From: Bacillus taeanensis
GTDB taxonomy: Bacteria; Bacillota; Bacilli; Bacillales; UBA6769
Direction of reading: 5' to 3'
Length of the DNA: 64,000 bases
NCBI RefSeq assembly: GCF_003318295.1
Contig: NZ_QOCW01000003.1
Location: 1 to 64,000, forward strand
Position 1 is the stretch's first letter; every line of letters begins with the position of its first letter. A program made the translations under genes and the position numbers. Of the stretch, positions 17,880 through 26,550 are shown in pieces. Under the pieces are notes generated by a model. The model was not told the origin of the DNA. It ran no database searches and saw nothing but the letters and a program-made list of their open reading frames with translations.

Positions 17880-17925
17880 CTTTACTTGTGTCGTTCATTG
17901 TCCTCATCTAAATAATCAGTACTTC

Positions 17926-19383
17926 TTATTCATGATCCGGAAGCTGCAGGACAATCATTTTTGTTTCCGTCATATCTTCAATTGCATAACGCGGGCCTTC
18001 ACGACCAATACCGCTGTTCTTCACACCGCCGTACGGCCAATGATCAAGACGGAAGTTCGATGTACCGTTAATTACCACACCACCCATTTCAAGCGCGTGT
18101 GCAAATTGATAAGCCACGTCCATTTGGTTTGTAAAAATTCCTGCCTGCAGACCAAAGTCCGAGTTATTTGTTTCTTCAATGGCTTCTTCAATTGTTTCAT
18201 AAGGAATAATATTAACGATTGGTCCAAATACTTCTTGGCAAACGACTTTACTATTTTTTGATGAATTTAATAAAATAGTAGGCTCTACCGCTGCCCCACG
18301 CTGCTTGCCGCCGTGTACTAATTCAGCACCTAACTGAACAGCTTCATGAATCCATTCCACAATTCGATCTGCATTTTTCTTATCAACTAAGCTTCCAATA
18401 TCTGTATCGGACAAGAGCGGGTCACCAATTTTAAGTTGTGAGACATGTTCCTTTAAGAGTTCGGTAAACTGAGGAACAATTGATTGATGAACATAAATAC
18501 GCTGCACTGAAATACAACTTTGCCCTGAATTGCTGAATCCTGTTCTCGCACAAAGCGCCGCGGCACGGTTTAAATCGGCATCTTCATGAACAACTGTTGC
18601 CGCATTTCCGCCCAATTCAAGGAGCACTTTTTTCATACCCGCTAATTCGCAAATATTTTGGCTGGCAACTGTTCCTCCAGTAAAGGAAATGACATTGACG
18701 CGATCATCTTTAACAATTTGTTGGCCAACTTCTCTTCGACCGATCACCATATTCACGGCATTTTTAGGTAAACCAGCTTCTAACATGAGCTTTAAGAATT
18801 CAGTTGCAATTAAAGTTGTTGGAGTAGCTGGCTTTAAAATAACGCTGTTTCCTGCCGCAAACGCTGGACCAACTTTATGACAGACAAGGTTCAGCGGTGC
18901 ATTAAATGGCGTAATCGCCGCGACCACACCAACCGGAACGCGGAACGTAGAAGCTATTGCTTTTGTTCCTCGTTCAGATGCATCGCCTGGAATCGTTTCT
19001 CCAATAAGCCTTTTTGCTTCTTCCCCTGATTGTTCAAGCGTTTCAATCGAACGCGACACTTCATCACGGGTATTTTTTAACGGTTTTCCTAACTCAAGTG
19101 AAATTAGTTTTGCAAAGCGCTCTTTCTCTTGCTCCAGCAGCAAAGCAGCTCTTTTTAAAATTTTTGCACGTTCATGAGACGGGATTCTAGCAATCTCTTT
19201 TTTAGCTGCAAATGCTGATGCTAAAGCTTTCTCAACATCTTCTGCCGTTACAATTACTTGTTCACCAATGATTTCTCCTGAATATGGGCTTTTAATAGGT
19301 GCCGTATCACGATTTGAAGTAATCCATTCCCCATTAATATAAGGATGTGCTTTTTTGAAACTTATGTTTGTTACGTTTGTCAT
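17926..19383 (-). CDS. NAD(P)-dependent aldehyde dehydrogenase (cluster A copy)
   Basis: A 485-residue ALDH-superfamily enzyme with the oxyanion Asn in TPFNAPLN, general-base Glu in LLELGGNAA and nucleophile Cys in FSNSGQSCISVQR. It oxidises an aldehyde to an acid in the cytoplasm. Compared with the cluster B copy it has unusual residues (KPATPTT for KPAPQTT; IGRREVG for LGGVEVG) near the cofactor site. The ATG at 19383 follows GCAGGTG. Two LacI-type operators lie upstream (19461-19480 and 19599-19610). The subgroup resembles enzymes for lactaldehyde, sulfo- or phospho-aldehydes; exact substrate unknown. Confidence 0.88.
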   Translation of the reverse strand: MTNVTNISFKKAHPYINGEWITSNRDTAPIKSPYSGEIIGEQVIVTAEDVEKALASAFAAKKEIARIPSHERAKILKRAALLLEQEKERFAKLISLELGKPLKNTRDEVSRSIETLEQSGEEAKRLIGETIPGDASERGTKAIASTFRVPVGVVAAITPFNAPLNLVCHKVGPAFAAGNSVILKPATPTTLIATEFLKLMLEAGLPKNAVNMVIGRREVGQQIVKDDRVNVISFTGGTVASQNICELAGMKKVLLELGGNAATVVHEDADLNRAAALCARTGFSNSGQSCISVQRIYVHQSIVPQFTELLKEHVSQLKIGDPLLSDTDIGSLVDKKNADRIVEWIHEAVQLGAELVHGGKQRGAAVEPTILLNSSKNSKVVCQEVFGPIVNIIPYETIEEAIEETNNSDFGLQAGIFTNQMDVAYQFAHALEMGGVVINGTSNFRLDHWPYGGVKNSGIGREGPRYAIEDMTETKMIVLQLPDHE

Positions 19384-19460
19384 TTCCATCACCTGCTCTT
19401 ATAATTTTTAAAGAAAAAAGCTGACTATTTTGTTTAATCCTTTCTAAATAACTGGCCATT

Positions 19461-19480
19461 TATTTAGATCGATCTAAATA
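19461..19480. promoter_or_regulatory. LacI-type operator, proximal site of cluster A
   Basis: Perfect 20-bp palindrome TATTTAGATCGATCTAAATA with a central CG. It lies about 80 bp before the aldehyde dehydrogenase start. It pairs with a second site 130-140 bp upstream, a layout suited to repression by DNA looping. Confidence 0.8.
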
Positions 19481-19598
19481 GTAAGTAAAAAATATCCTGA
19501 TTATTGTAAAAAACTCTAAAAACGCTTTTTTGTTTCTATAAATACTTTTATTAAAGACTGTTTTTTAGAAGAAACTTGTTATTCAATTATAAGATTAG

Positions 19599-19610
19599 TA
19601 GATCGATCTA
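19599..19610. promoter_or_regulatory. LacI-type operator, distal site of cluster A
   Basis: TAGATCGATCTA. On the minus strand it lies directly before TATAAT, so it covers the -35 to -10 region of the probable promoter. Confidence 0.75.
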
Positions 19611-19717
19611 ATAACACGATAAAAAAATATCTTTAAAACTCTCTCACACCTTTCTTTCTAACTAAATTATTAATTTTTACCAACGTGTTAAGTTAATCAC
19701 TCTTATTAACCTTTTGT

Positions 19718-19731
19718 TGGAAGCGTTATCA
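19718..19731 (+). promoter_or_regulatory. cre-like site (cluster A)
   Basis: TGGAAGCGTTATCA matches the CcpA consensus TGWAANCGNTNWCA at 13 of 14 positions. Confidence 0.6.
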
Positions 19732-19831
19732 TCATGGTATAATAAATTTTTAACACTTGCAATACTATTTATTGATTTTTTAAAAATTAAATTTAATAAA
19801 CAAATCCTATGTTCTATATACTGCTCTTACT

Positions 19832-20848
19832 TTAAGAAGAATCGCGAACAACAAGCTCTGGCTGTAAGATCATACGCTGACGTTCACGCAGTGGATCGAC
19901 AATGCGTTGATGCAAAAGATCAGCAGCATATGTACCAATAAGCCGTGCAAATGACGAGACAGTAGTAAGCGGCGGATTTGAAATAGATGCTTCCTGAACA
20001 TCATCAAGGCCAACGACTGCCATATCTTCACTAGGAACTAGCCCTCGATCTCTTAAGCCCTGCATGACGCCAAATGCTACAAGATCGTTAAAACAAAAAG
20101 CAGCTGTCGGTGGATTCGGATCATTTAGAACCTGCTGTAATGCTTTTTTTCCACCTTCTCGAGTCACAGCGTTTTCTATCACCAGCGCTTCATCAATTTG
20201 TAATCCTACTTGTTGAAGAGCTGTACAATATCCTTTTTTACGTTCCTGCCAAGCAGAAGATTCAGAGGAACCGCCTAAAAAGGCAATCCTCCGATGTCCT
20301 TTTCGAATAAGATGACCAACAGCCATCTGTGCGCCAATTTTATAATCAATTCCTACATAATCACAACTTACGTCCGGAAGTTCTCGAACCGCATGTACAA
20401 TTGGAATATCCCACTGCTTAATGCGCTCAATCGTTTCTTTTAAACTATCCGAAACAGGGCAGAGAATAACTCCCCCAACTCTATGTTCAAGCATCGTAGA
20501 AAGAAGTTTGTCCTGCTTCGCATCTAAATCAAATGTCGTACCTAAAACCACAGTGTATCCATGCTTTTCTAATGCATGATGGACACCTATAAGCAGTTCA
20601 GAAAAAAACGGATTTGCTATATCTGTAATAATTAATCCTATCGTTGAAGAACGCTGTGATCTTAAATTGGCAGCAATACGATCGTAAACATACCCTAATT
20701 CCGTCATAGATTTTAACACTTTATTGCGCGTAGCTTTAGAAATATTTTGGCTGTTGCGTACAGCAAGTGAAGCAGTTGCCCGAGAAACCCCTGCATGTTC
20801 GGCTACTTCCTGTAAAGTAACACGTGAGTATTTTTTTTTCGTTTTCAT
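19832..20848 (-). CDS. LacI-family transcriptional regulator (cluster A)
   Basis: A 338-residue repressor with an N-terminal HTH (VTLQEVAEHAGVSRATASLA), hinge helix NLRSQRSSTIGLI and a periplasmic-binding-protein-like effector domain containing NPFFSELLIGVH and AFCFNDLVAFGVMQGL. It is about 80% identical to the cluster B regulator (40994-42007), with nearly the same recognition helix, so both probably read the same operator. It follows dctM by 93 bp on the same strand and may be transcribed with the TRAP genes. No copy of the AGATCGATCT palindrome lies directly in front of it. Confidence 0.9.
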   Translation of the reverse strand: MKTKKKYSRVTLQEVAEHAGVSRATASLAVRNSQNISKATRNKVLKSMTELGYVYDRIAANLRSQRSSTIGLIITDIANPFFSELLIGVHHALEKHGYTVVLGTTFDLDAKQDKLLSTMLEHRVGGVILCPVSDSLKETIERIKQWDIPIVHAVRELPDVSCDYVGIDYKIGAQMAVGHLIRKGHRRIAFLGGSSESSAWQERKKGYCTALQQVGLQIDEALVIENAVTREGGKKALQQVLNDPNPPTAAFCFNDLVAFGVMQGLRDRGLVPSEDMAVVGLDDVQEASISNPPLTTVSSFARLIGTYAADLLHQRIVDPLRERQRMILQPELVVRDSS

Positions 20849-20941
20849 CGCTGCATCACCTGCTTAAAGCACCCTTTAATTATTTTAAAACTACCACTCA
20901 GTTTATTAATCTTTTTAAAAAAATGTAAGCAAATTTAGAAA

Positions 20942-22219
20942 TTACTCAAACCATCCTACCGGAATAGTTACAAGAGATGGGAATAAAATGAGAAAAATAA
21001 GCACTACTACTTCTACTAATAAAAACGGCCAAATCCCCTTCATAATAGATTGGATATCAATTTTCCCTACACCGCTCGCAACGTTTAATACTGTTCCTAC
21101 AGGAGGAGTTAATAGTCCGATAGAAAGATTAAGAACAAATAATACTCCAAAATATACCGGATCAATTCCTGCTTGAGCAATAATTGGCATTAACACAGGT
21201 GTAAGAATTAAAATTGCAGGAGTTAAATCCATCATCATTCCAACTAACAGCACTAATAAATTGATCATTAATAAAAGCATTAAGCGGTTATCAATAAATG
21301 GCTGAAGAACATCAGTAACAACCGCCGGAATATTCGCAACCGAAATTAACCACGCTGAAACCATCGCTGCTGCTACTAAAAACATCACAATACTTGTTGT
21401 TTTTGCAGAAGCTACTAACACTTTGTACAATTCTTGTATTTTTAATTCCCGATAAACCACTACACCAACAAACAACGCATAAAATGCTGCCACAATACCT
21501 GCTTCTGTAGGTGTAAAAATTCCGCCGCGCAGTCCGCCGATAATAATAACAGGAAGAAAAAGAGCCCATAATGCTTGACGAGTAGCGATTAGCATTTCTT
21601 TCCCCGATTTACGCGGTAAAACTTCTGCTTTATCTTTTCGAACGACAATTGACCATGTAATAATAAGGCCAATTGCAATCAGAAGACCTGGAACAATTCC
21701 AGCGGTAAATAACGCTGTGATCGAAACACCACTTGTTACTCCAAAAAGAATCATCGGAATACTAGGCGGAATAACAGGCGCGATAATTCCCCCTGCTGCA
21801 ATAAGACCTGTCGAGCGATTACGATCATATCCTGCCTTTACCATCATTGGAATAAGAATTGCACCAAGAGCCGCTGTATCTGCTACTGCTGAACCGGATA
21901 AACCTGCAAAAAGCACACTTGCAATAATGGCTACATAACCCATTCCTCCGCGAATATGACCAACAATTGACATTGCAAAATTAATAATTCGAGTCGAAAT
22001 TCCTCCCGCATTCATTAATTCGCCCGCAAGAATAAAAAACGGAACGGCTAATAACGCAAAACTATCTGCTCCATTAATAAGATACTGTGCAACAATTTGA
22101 CTATCAAAAATATCAAGATAAATCATTAGCACAACACTACTTGCTAAAAGCGCTAGGGCGATCGGCACCCCAAGCGCCATAACTCCGATAAGTGAACCGA
22201 CAAATAGAGCTAATGTCAT
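20942..22219 (-). CDS. dctM: TRAP transporter large permease subunit DctM
   Basis: A 425-residue membrane protein of the TRAP DctM/ion-transporter superfamily with about 12 spans. The family signature is seen in FAGLSGSAVADTAALGAILIPMM and in GGIIAPVIPPSIPMI. It forms the sodium-coupled channel for a carboxylate ligand delivered by DctP. It starts directly after the dctQ stop (TAA then ATG, no gap) with GGAGGGAAG as the ribosome site. This is the only DctM in the window, so the cluster B receptor may have to use it. Confidence 0.92.
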   Translation of the reverse strand: MTLALFVGSLIGVMALGVPIALALLASSVVLMIYLDIFDSQIVAQYLINGADSFALLAVPFFILAGELMNAGGISTRIINFAMSIVGHIRGGMGYVAIIASVLFAGLSGSAVADTAALGAILIPMMVKAGYDRNRSTGLIAAGGIIAPVIPPSIPMILFGVTSGVSITALFTAGIVPGLLIAIGLIITWSIVVRKDKAEVLPRKSGKEMLIATRQALWALFLPVIIIGGLRGGIFTPTEAGIVAAFYALFVGVVVYRELKIQELYKVLVASAKTTSIVMFLVAAAMVSAWLISVANIPAVVTDVLQPFIDNRLMLLLMINLLVLLVGMMMDLTPAILILTPVLMPIIAQAGIDPVYFGVLFVLNLSIGLLTPPVGTVLNVASGVGKIDIQSIMKGIWPFLLVEVVVLIFLILFPSLVTIPVGWFE

Positions 22220-22774
22220 TTACCTTCCCTCCCCAGCCGTTTTTGTTTGCTCATGAAATGAAGAAGCGATTTTCTCTGATTCAGATGCTTTAACAGAATC
22301 CTCTAGCGATCCTTTTTGAAAGATTACGCGATAAAGATTAAATAACACAATAACTCCCATTCCAATCCCTGTAATAACTCCTGACGCATAAATAATTGAC
22401 AAAGACAATCCTGTTGCAGGCGCTGTGCTGCCAATACTGCTTAACGTGAGATGCCAGCTTCCATTAAGAATTAACCATAAGAGATATAAAACGAGCACAT
22501 TACTTATTACAAAAACAACCCGTTTTGCATTAGACGGCAATTTTTTTATAAAGAGGTCAACACCTAAGTGGCTGTTATCTTTTAGCGCACCGATAGCTCC
22601 TAAGAAAACCATCCAAATAAACAGAAAACGGGCAATCTCTGTTGAACCTGCAATACCCAAATTAAAAGCATAGCGCAAAATTACATTTAAAAAAACAAGA
22701 ATAGACATAATCGTTAAACATAAAGCCATCGTAATATTTAATGCCTTATCAAATACTGAAAATACTTTATTCAT
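22220..22774 (-). CDS. dctQ: TRAP transporter small permease subunit DctQ
   Basis: A 184-residue four-span protein of the DctQ family. Typical motifs are NVILRYAFNLGIAGSTEIAR and WMVFLGAIGALKDNSHLGVD. It pairs with DctM in the membrane complex. The first in-frame start is a GTG at 22783, but the ATG at 22774 fits the GGGG ribosome site better. It has an unusually long charged C-terminal tail (SLEDSVKASESEKIASSF). The gene order dctP-dctQ-dctM is standard. Confidence 0.9.
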   Translation of the reverse strand: MNKVFSVFDKALNITMALCLTIMSILVFLNVILRYAFNLGIAGSTEIARFLFIWMVFLGAIGALKDNSHLGVDLFIKKLPSNAKRVVFVISNVLVLYLLWLILNGSWHLTLSSIGSTAPATGLSLSIIYASGVITGIGMGVIVLFNLYRVIFQKGSLEDSVKASESEKIASSFHEQTKTAGEGR

Positions 22775-22833
22775 TTCTAACACCCCATTTCAGTAATTAA
22801 ACCTAATGCTGAAAAAACAAATTAATTCTTTCA

Positions 22834-23838
22834 TTATTTAACCGCTTCCAACAGCTTGCTAACAAATTCTTCGCCTATTTCTGATGAATATTTCTCATAA
22901 ACCGGTTGTACGGCTTCAAACATTTTCTGCAGCTCTTCCTCACCTAATTCTGTCACAACCATTCCTTCTGCTGCTAAGAAAGCATACGCATCTTCGCTTT
23001 CCTGCTGATTTAATTCACGCTGGTATTCTTTCGCTTCTTCTGCCGCTTTCGTTACAATTTCTTTTTCTTCATCGGAAAGAGTATTCCAAAACTTTTCGCT
23101 GATCATAAATACACTTGCATTATAGATGTGATTCGTTTTCGTTAAGTATTTTTGTACTTCATAAAAATTCCCTGTCGTAATATTTCCAGCTGGATTTTCC
23201 TGTCCATCGACGATACGCTGCTCTAATGCTGTAAACAATTCCGGGTATGGAATTGGCGTTGGATTAGCACCGAGCTCTTTCCACATGTCCACATGCAGCT
23301 CATTTTCTAATGTTCTAATTTTTAATCCTTTAATATCCCCAACTGTTTTGACTTCTCTTACATTATTCGTCAGCTGTCTAAACCCGTTTTCCCAATAATT
23401 TAAACCAATTACACCTTGCTCCGGCAAATCATTCAGCAGTTCTTCACCAATTGATCCGTCTAACACTTCATAAGCCTCTGTTTCGTCTTTAAATAAATAG
23501 GGCAAATCAAAAACAGTGAAGCGGCTTTCAAATGAGGCAATAGGGCCTGTTGACATCGTCGTTCCTTGAATGGAGCCGATTTTTAATCCTTCAAATACAA
23601 CACGATCTCCGCCAAGCTGTCCGTCCGGATACACTTCAACATCAATTGATCCGTTTGTTTCTTTTTCAACAATTTCCTCAAACTTATATAAACCCTGTGT
23701 CAAAGAACGATCTTTTGAAGTGGCAACTGCTAATTTCATAGTTTTCGTTCCATCTTTATTTGAATCAGAAGCTTGTCCAGAACATGCTCCAAGAAGTAGT
23801 ATGCATAGTAATAATGAGAAATTCAATATCTTTTTCAC
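22834..23838 (-). CDS. dctP: TRAP transporter solute-binding protein DctP (cluster A)
   Basis: A 334-residue lipoprotein receptor (signal peptide, lipobox LLLGAC). It has the DctP-fold landmarks YPDGQLGGDR, the ligand-carboxylate Arg in IKGLKIRTLENELH, and the segment VDGQENPAGNI. It captures an organic or sugar acid outside the membrane and passes it to DctQM. It starts with GTG after GGAGGG. Upstream are two LacI-type operators and a cre-like site. It is about 90% identical to the cluster B receptor, so both probably bind the same or closely related ligands. Confidence 0.92.
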   Translation of the reverse strand: MKKILNFSLLLCILLLGACSGQASDSNKDGTKTMKLAVATSKDRSLTQGLYKFEEIVEKETNGSIDVEVYPDGQLGGDRVVFEGLKIGSIQGTTMSTGPIASFESRFTVFDLPYLFKDETEAYEVLDGSIGEELLNDLPEQGVIGLNYWENGFRQLTNNVREVKTVGDIKGLKIRTLENELHVDMWKELGANPTPIPYPELFTALEQRIVDGQENPAGNITTGNFYEVQKYLTKTNHIYNASVFMISEKFWNTLSDEEKEIVTKAAEEAKEYQRELNQQESEDAYAFLAAEGMVVTELGEEELQKMFEAVQPVYEKYSSEIGEEFVSKLLEAVK

Positions 23839-24062
23839 TCGATATCCCTCCGTTATTGTTTAAAAAGTGAATGTATAAAAACTTGATACCTCCTTTTAGC
23901 AGGTTATCCAGTGAGCCTTTAAATCTCTTAAAAATAAATGCGTTTTCTTATTATATTTTTTAAAGACAGCGCTCACAAAATAATCAAGAACTTCTTTTTT
24001 TAGAGCTGAAAATATTAATTACAGTTGTTTACCTTTCTTATACTCTTTCATTTAAGTAAAGA

Positions 24063-24076
24063 TGAAAACGATTACT
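24063..24076 (+). promoter_or_regulatory. cre-like site upstream of dctPQM
   Basis: TGAAAACGATTACT matches TGWAANCGNTNWCA at 13 of 14 positions. Confidence 0.6.
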
Positions 24077-24132
24077 ATTTTGTTCATAATTAAATGGAGG
24101 TAACTATAATAATTAATAATACTCAATAATAG

Positions 24133-24146
24133 TTAGATCGATCTAA
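24133..24146. promoter_or_regulatory. LacI-type operator upstream of dctPQM
   Basis: Perfect 14-bp palindrome TTAGATCGATCTAA. Confidence 0.8.
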
Positions 24147-24192
24147 AATTGAAGAAAAACTTCCCGGCCAAAAATAAAAGAGATTCCTTAAA

Positions 24193-24206
24193 TTAGATCG
24201 ATCCAA
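24193..24206. promoter_or_regulatory. Degenerate LacI-type operator upstream of dctPQM
   Basis: TTAGATCGATCCAA, one base off the palindrome, 60 bp from the perfect site. Confidence 0.6.
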
Positions 24207-24378
24207 TTTAATGCTTATTAAAAAATCCCATTAAAGGATAGAACAGATTAAAAGCTTCTCTTTCATTTTTTGAACTTTTAGATCCTTCTTTTATTTTACA
24301 TGAATTTTTTGAACTTTTCAACGTTAATTATTATAGAACATTTCTCCTATTTTCAGCTAAGAAAACGGACAGCACTGA

Positions 24379-24945
24379 CTATTCACGGTGCGGCTGGTTA
24401 ATATCCCATGAGAATTTTAGAACGTCAACAATATAATCGGCAACTTCTTCCGCATCTAAGTTATCTGTACTCACTCTTGAATTGTGTAATGAATAAGCTT
24501 TTTTTCTTTCTATAAAAAGCTCCTCTATTTCTTTAAACTTCTTCTTCTGAAGGATTGGTCTGCTGTCAATAATTAAATCAAGTCTTTCCTTCCAGTTATC
24601 CCACGATAAATCAATTAAAAATACAATGCTGTTAGACAAGCATGCTTTTTTAATTTCTTCTTGAAGAAACGCTCCTCCTCCTAAAGAAACGACTTTCAGA
24701 CGCTTGTTATTCACAATATCGAGTACAAACTCTTTTTCAATTTTACGAAATTCCTGTTCACCTAATGTTTTAAAAATATCAGAAACACTCATCTCGTACT
24801 TTTGTTCAATTTCATGATCAATATCAATAAATTCTCGGTAAAGCTTCTTTGCGATTAATTTTCCAATCGTTGTTTTACCTACTCCCATAAATCCTATTAA
24901 TACAATATTCATTTCGCGAATTGGGGTTATTCTTTTACTATTCAT
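24379..24945 (-). CDS. aroK: Shikimate kinase family protein
   Basis: A 188-residue P-loop kinase with Walker A GFMGVGKTTIGK, the shikimate-binding Asp in FIDIDHEIEQ, the loop SLGGGAF and a lid Arg in DSRPIL. It would phosphorylate shikimate to shikimate 3-phosphate. It lies alone with no other aro genes of chorismate synthesis beside it, 0.5 kb upstream of a TRAP operon. It is therefore probably an accessory copy, and a related kinase role in the local catabolic set is possible. The first ATG lacks a clear ribosome site, so the start is uncertain (MNIVLIG at residue 13 is the alternative). Confidence 0.8.
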   Translation of the reverse strand: MNSKRITPIREMNIVLIGFMGVGKTTIGKLIAKKLYREFIDIDHEIEQKYEMSVSDIFKTLGEQEFRKIEKEFVLDIVNNKRLKVVSLGGGAFLQEEIKKACLSNSIVFLIDLSWDNWKERLDLIIDSRPILQKKKFKEIEELFIERKKAYSLHNSRVSTDNLDAEEVADYIVDVLKFSWDINQPHRE

Positions 24946-25270
24946 GAGGTATACACTCTTTCTAAAAAATTGTTGTAATATTTGCTTATTCGCTTTAATG
25001 TGAAAACAAAAAATGTTCTTTCAACTAAAAAGGGCGAAATATTCAGATTACATTTTCTATTCCATACTATACTACAAATCATGAATTTAAGAAACAAAAA
25101 CATTGAATTTATCGCTGCCATGAATAAGTTGAATAGGTACAACCTTCTTAAAATAAGATGGATAGCTTAAATAAATGAATCCCTACTCCTGTTTTTTCGT
25201 ATAGAGTAGGGATTATAACCTTAATAACCGACTAGAGGACAGTGAAAGAAATAACAGTTTCCCCCCTGTT
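24946..25270. other. Gap between shikimate kinase and odhB
   Basis: 325 bp. It holds the hairpin at 25178-25214 and an AT-rich stretch that may carry the kinase promoter. An open frame at 24942-25142 lacks a ribosome site and I do not support it. Nothing else is recognised. Confidence 0.5.
25178..25214 (-). terminator. Probable terminator after odhAB
   Basis: Eleven-bp stem AATCCCTACTC / GAGTAGGGATT, 57 bp past the odhB stop. The loop is 15 nt and the T-tail weak. Confidence 0.55.
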
Positions 25271-26536
25271 CTATCCTTCTAACAGCAATGATTCCGGGTC
25301 TTCTAGGAGCTGTTTCACTTTTGCTAAAAAGCTTACCGCTTCTTTTCCGTCAACAATACGGTGGTCATAAGAAAGGGCGATATACATCATTGGACGGTTT
25401 TCGATTGTGGTTTGATCAATCGCTACCGGACGCCATTGAATGCTGTGCATCCCGAGAATGCCTACCTGTGGGCTGTTTAAGATGGGCGTTGACATCATTG
25501 AGCCGTAAATACCGCCGTTTGTTATTGTAAATGTTCCGCCCTGTAACTCGTCCATCGTTAATTTATTTTCTCTCGCTTTATCTGCAAGTCTTGCAATCTC
25601 TTTTTCAATTCCCGCAAAGCCAAGACAATCTGCTTCCCGAACGACAGGTACAACTAGTCCACCTTCTGTACCAACAGCAATGCCAATGTCATAGAATTTT
25701 TTCAGCACAATTTCATCGCCTTGAATTTCTGCATTTAACGCCGGAAACTTCTTCAGTGCACCAACAACCGCTTTTGTAAAAAACGACATAAATCCGACTT
25801 TCACATCATGCTGTTTTAGAAATGCTTCATTACGGCGTTTTCTGACATCCATAATCGCGGTCATATCTACTTCATTAAAGGTTGTTAACATTGCTGCTGT
25901 GTGCTGTGCTTCCACAAGCCGTTTCGCAATCGTTTGACGGCGGCGCGACATTTTCACTCGTTCCACAGGCTTTTCAGATCCAGTTGAAGCACTTACCGGC
26001 TGCTGAGCTTTTCGATTTTCTGTTTTTTCATTTTTCGGTAACACTTCTTCTTGCTGCTGCACTGCTCCTCTATCAGCATGCGCTCTAACATCTTCTTGTC
26101 TAATACGCCCTAACAAGTCTGTTGTTTTTACTTCATTTAAGTTAATGTTCAGTTCTCTTGCCAGCTTTCTTACTGCAGGAGATGCCAGTGGGCGCTGCTG
26201 TTTAGAGACTGCTGTTTCGTTCTTTTCCTCTTCCACATTTGAAGCTTTACCCGTACTTTCTTTTTGTTTAACGGGAGCTACTTCGTTTAGATCTTCTTCA
26301 ATGCCCTCTGCTAGAAAAGCAATAACTTCATCAACTTCAACTGTATCGCCTTCCCCTTTTAAAATTCCCTTAATAATTCCTTCGCTCTCAGCACTTACCT
26401 CTATATTTACTTTATCTGTTTCAAGCTCAACAATATAATCACCTTTTTGAATTTTATCTCCTACTTTAACAAGCCATTGAGCAACTGTTCCTTCTGAAAT
26501 AGATTCGGCTAGTTCAGGTACTTTCACTTCAATCAT
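25271..26536 (-). CDS. odhB: Dihydrolipoamide succinyltransferase (E2 of 2-oxoglutarate dehydrogenase)
   Basis: A 421-residue E2: N-terminal lipoyl domain with Lys42 in [12 protein letters not shown], an E3/E1-binding domain at about residues 115-152 ([16 protein letters not shown]), a Gln/Glu-rich linker, and the catalytic domain with His392 and Asp396 in SYDHRIVDG. It transfers the succinyl group from E1-bound lipoamide to CoA. It lies 14 bp after odhA with its own ribosome site (GGGAGGG). A LacI-type operator lies 62-73 bp before the start, inside odhA. Whether this is the only odhB of the cell or an accessory copy cannot be told here. Confidence 0.93.
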   Translation of the reverse strand: MIEVKVPELAESISEGTVAQWLVKVGDKIQKGDYIVELETDKVNIEVSAESEGIIKGILKGEGDTVEVDEVIAFLAEGIEEDLNEVAPVKQKESTGKASNVEEEKNETAVSKQQRPLASPAVRKLARELNINLNEVKTTDLLGRIRQEDVRAHADRGAVQQQEEVLPKNEKTENRKAQQPVSASTGSEKPVERVKMSRRRQTIAKRLVEAQHTAAMLTTFNEVDMTAIMDVRKRRNEAFLKQHDVKVGFMSFFTKAVVGALKKFPALNAEIQGDEIVLKKFYDIGIAVGTEGGLVVPVVREADCLGFAGIEKEIARLADKARENKLTMDELQGGTFTITNGGIYGSMMSTPILNSPQVGILGMHSIQWRPVAIDQTTIENRPMMYIALSYDHRIVDGKEAVSFLAKVKQLLEDPESLLLEG

Positions 26537-26550
26537 TCATAATTCCCTCC

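Larger units (their letters stand above)
19384..19831. other. Regulatory gap between the cluster A aldehyde dehydrogenase and lacI
   Basis: 448 bp without a gene. It holds the promoter region of the aldehyde dehydrogenase operon: two palindromic operators, a TATAAT just downstream of the distal operator (minus strand, near 19587-19592), and a cre-like site at 19718-19731. The rest is AT-rich and shows no coding potential that I can support. Confidence 0.6.
23839..24378. other. Regulatory gap upstream of dctPQM
   Basis: 540 bp between dctP and the shikimate kinase stop. It contains a cre-like site (24063-24076) and two LacI-type operators (24133-24146; 24193-24206). No small gene with a ribosome site is seen. 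It presumably carries the TRAP operon promoter and a leader of more than 200 nt. Confidence 0.6.

Noticed and set aside
24942..25142. A 66-codon minus-strand frame whose stop overlaps the shikimate kinase start as ATGA
   Set aside because: No ribosome site before any of its possible starts, and composition is typical of AT-rich noncoding DNA; the overlap is probably chance.
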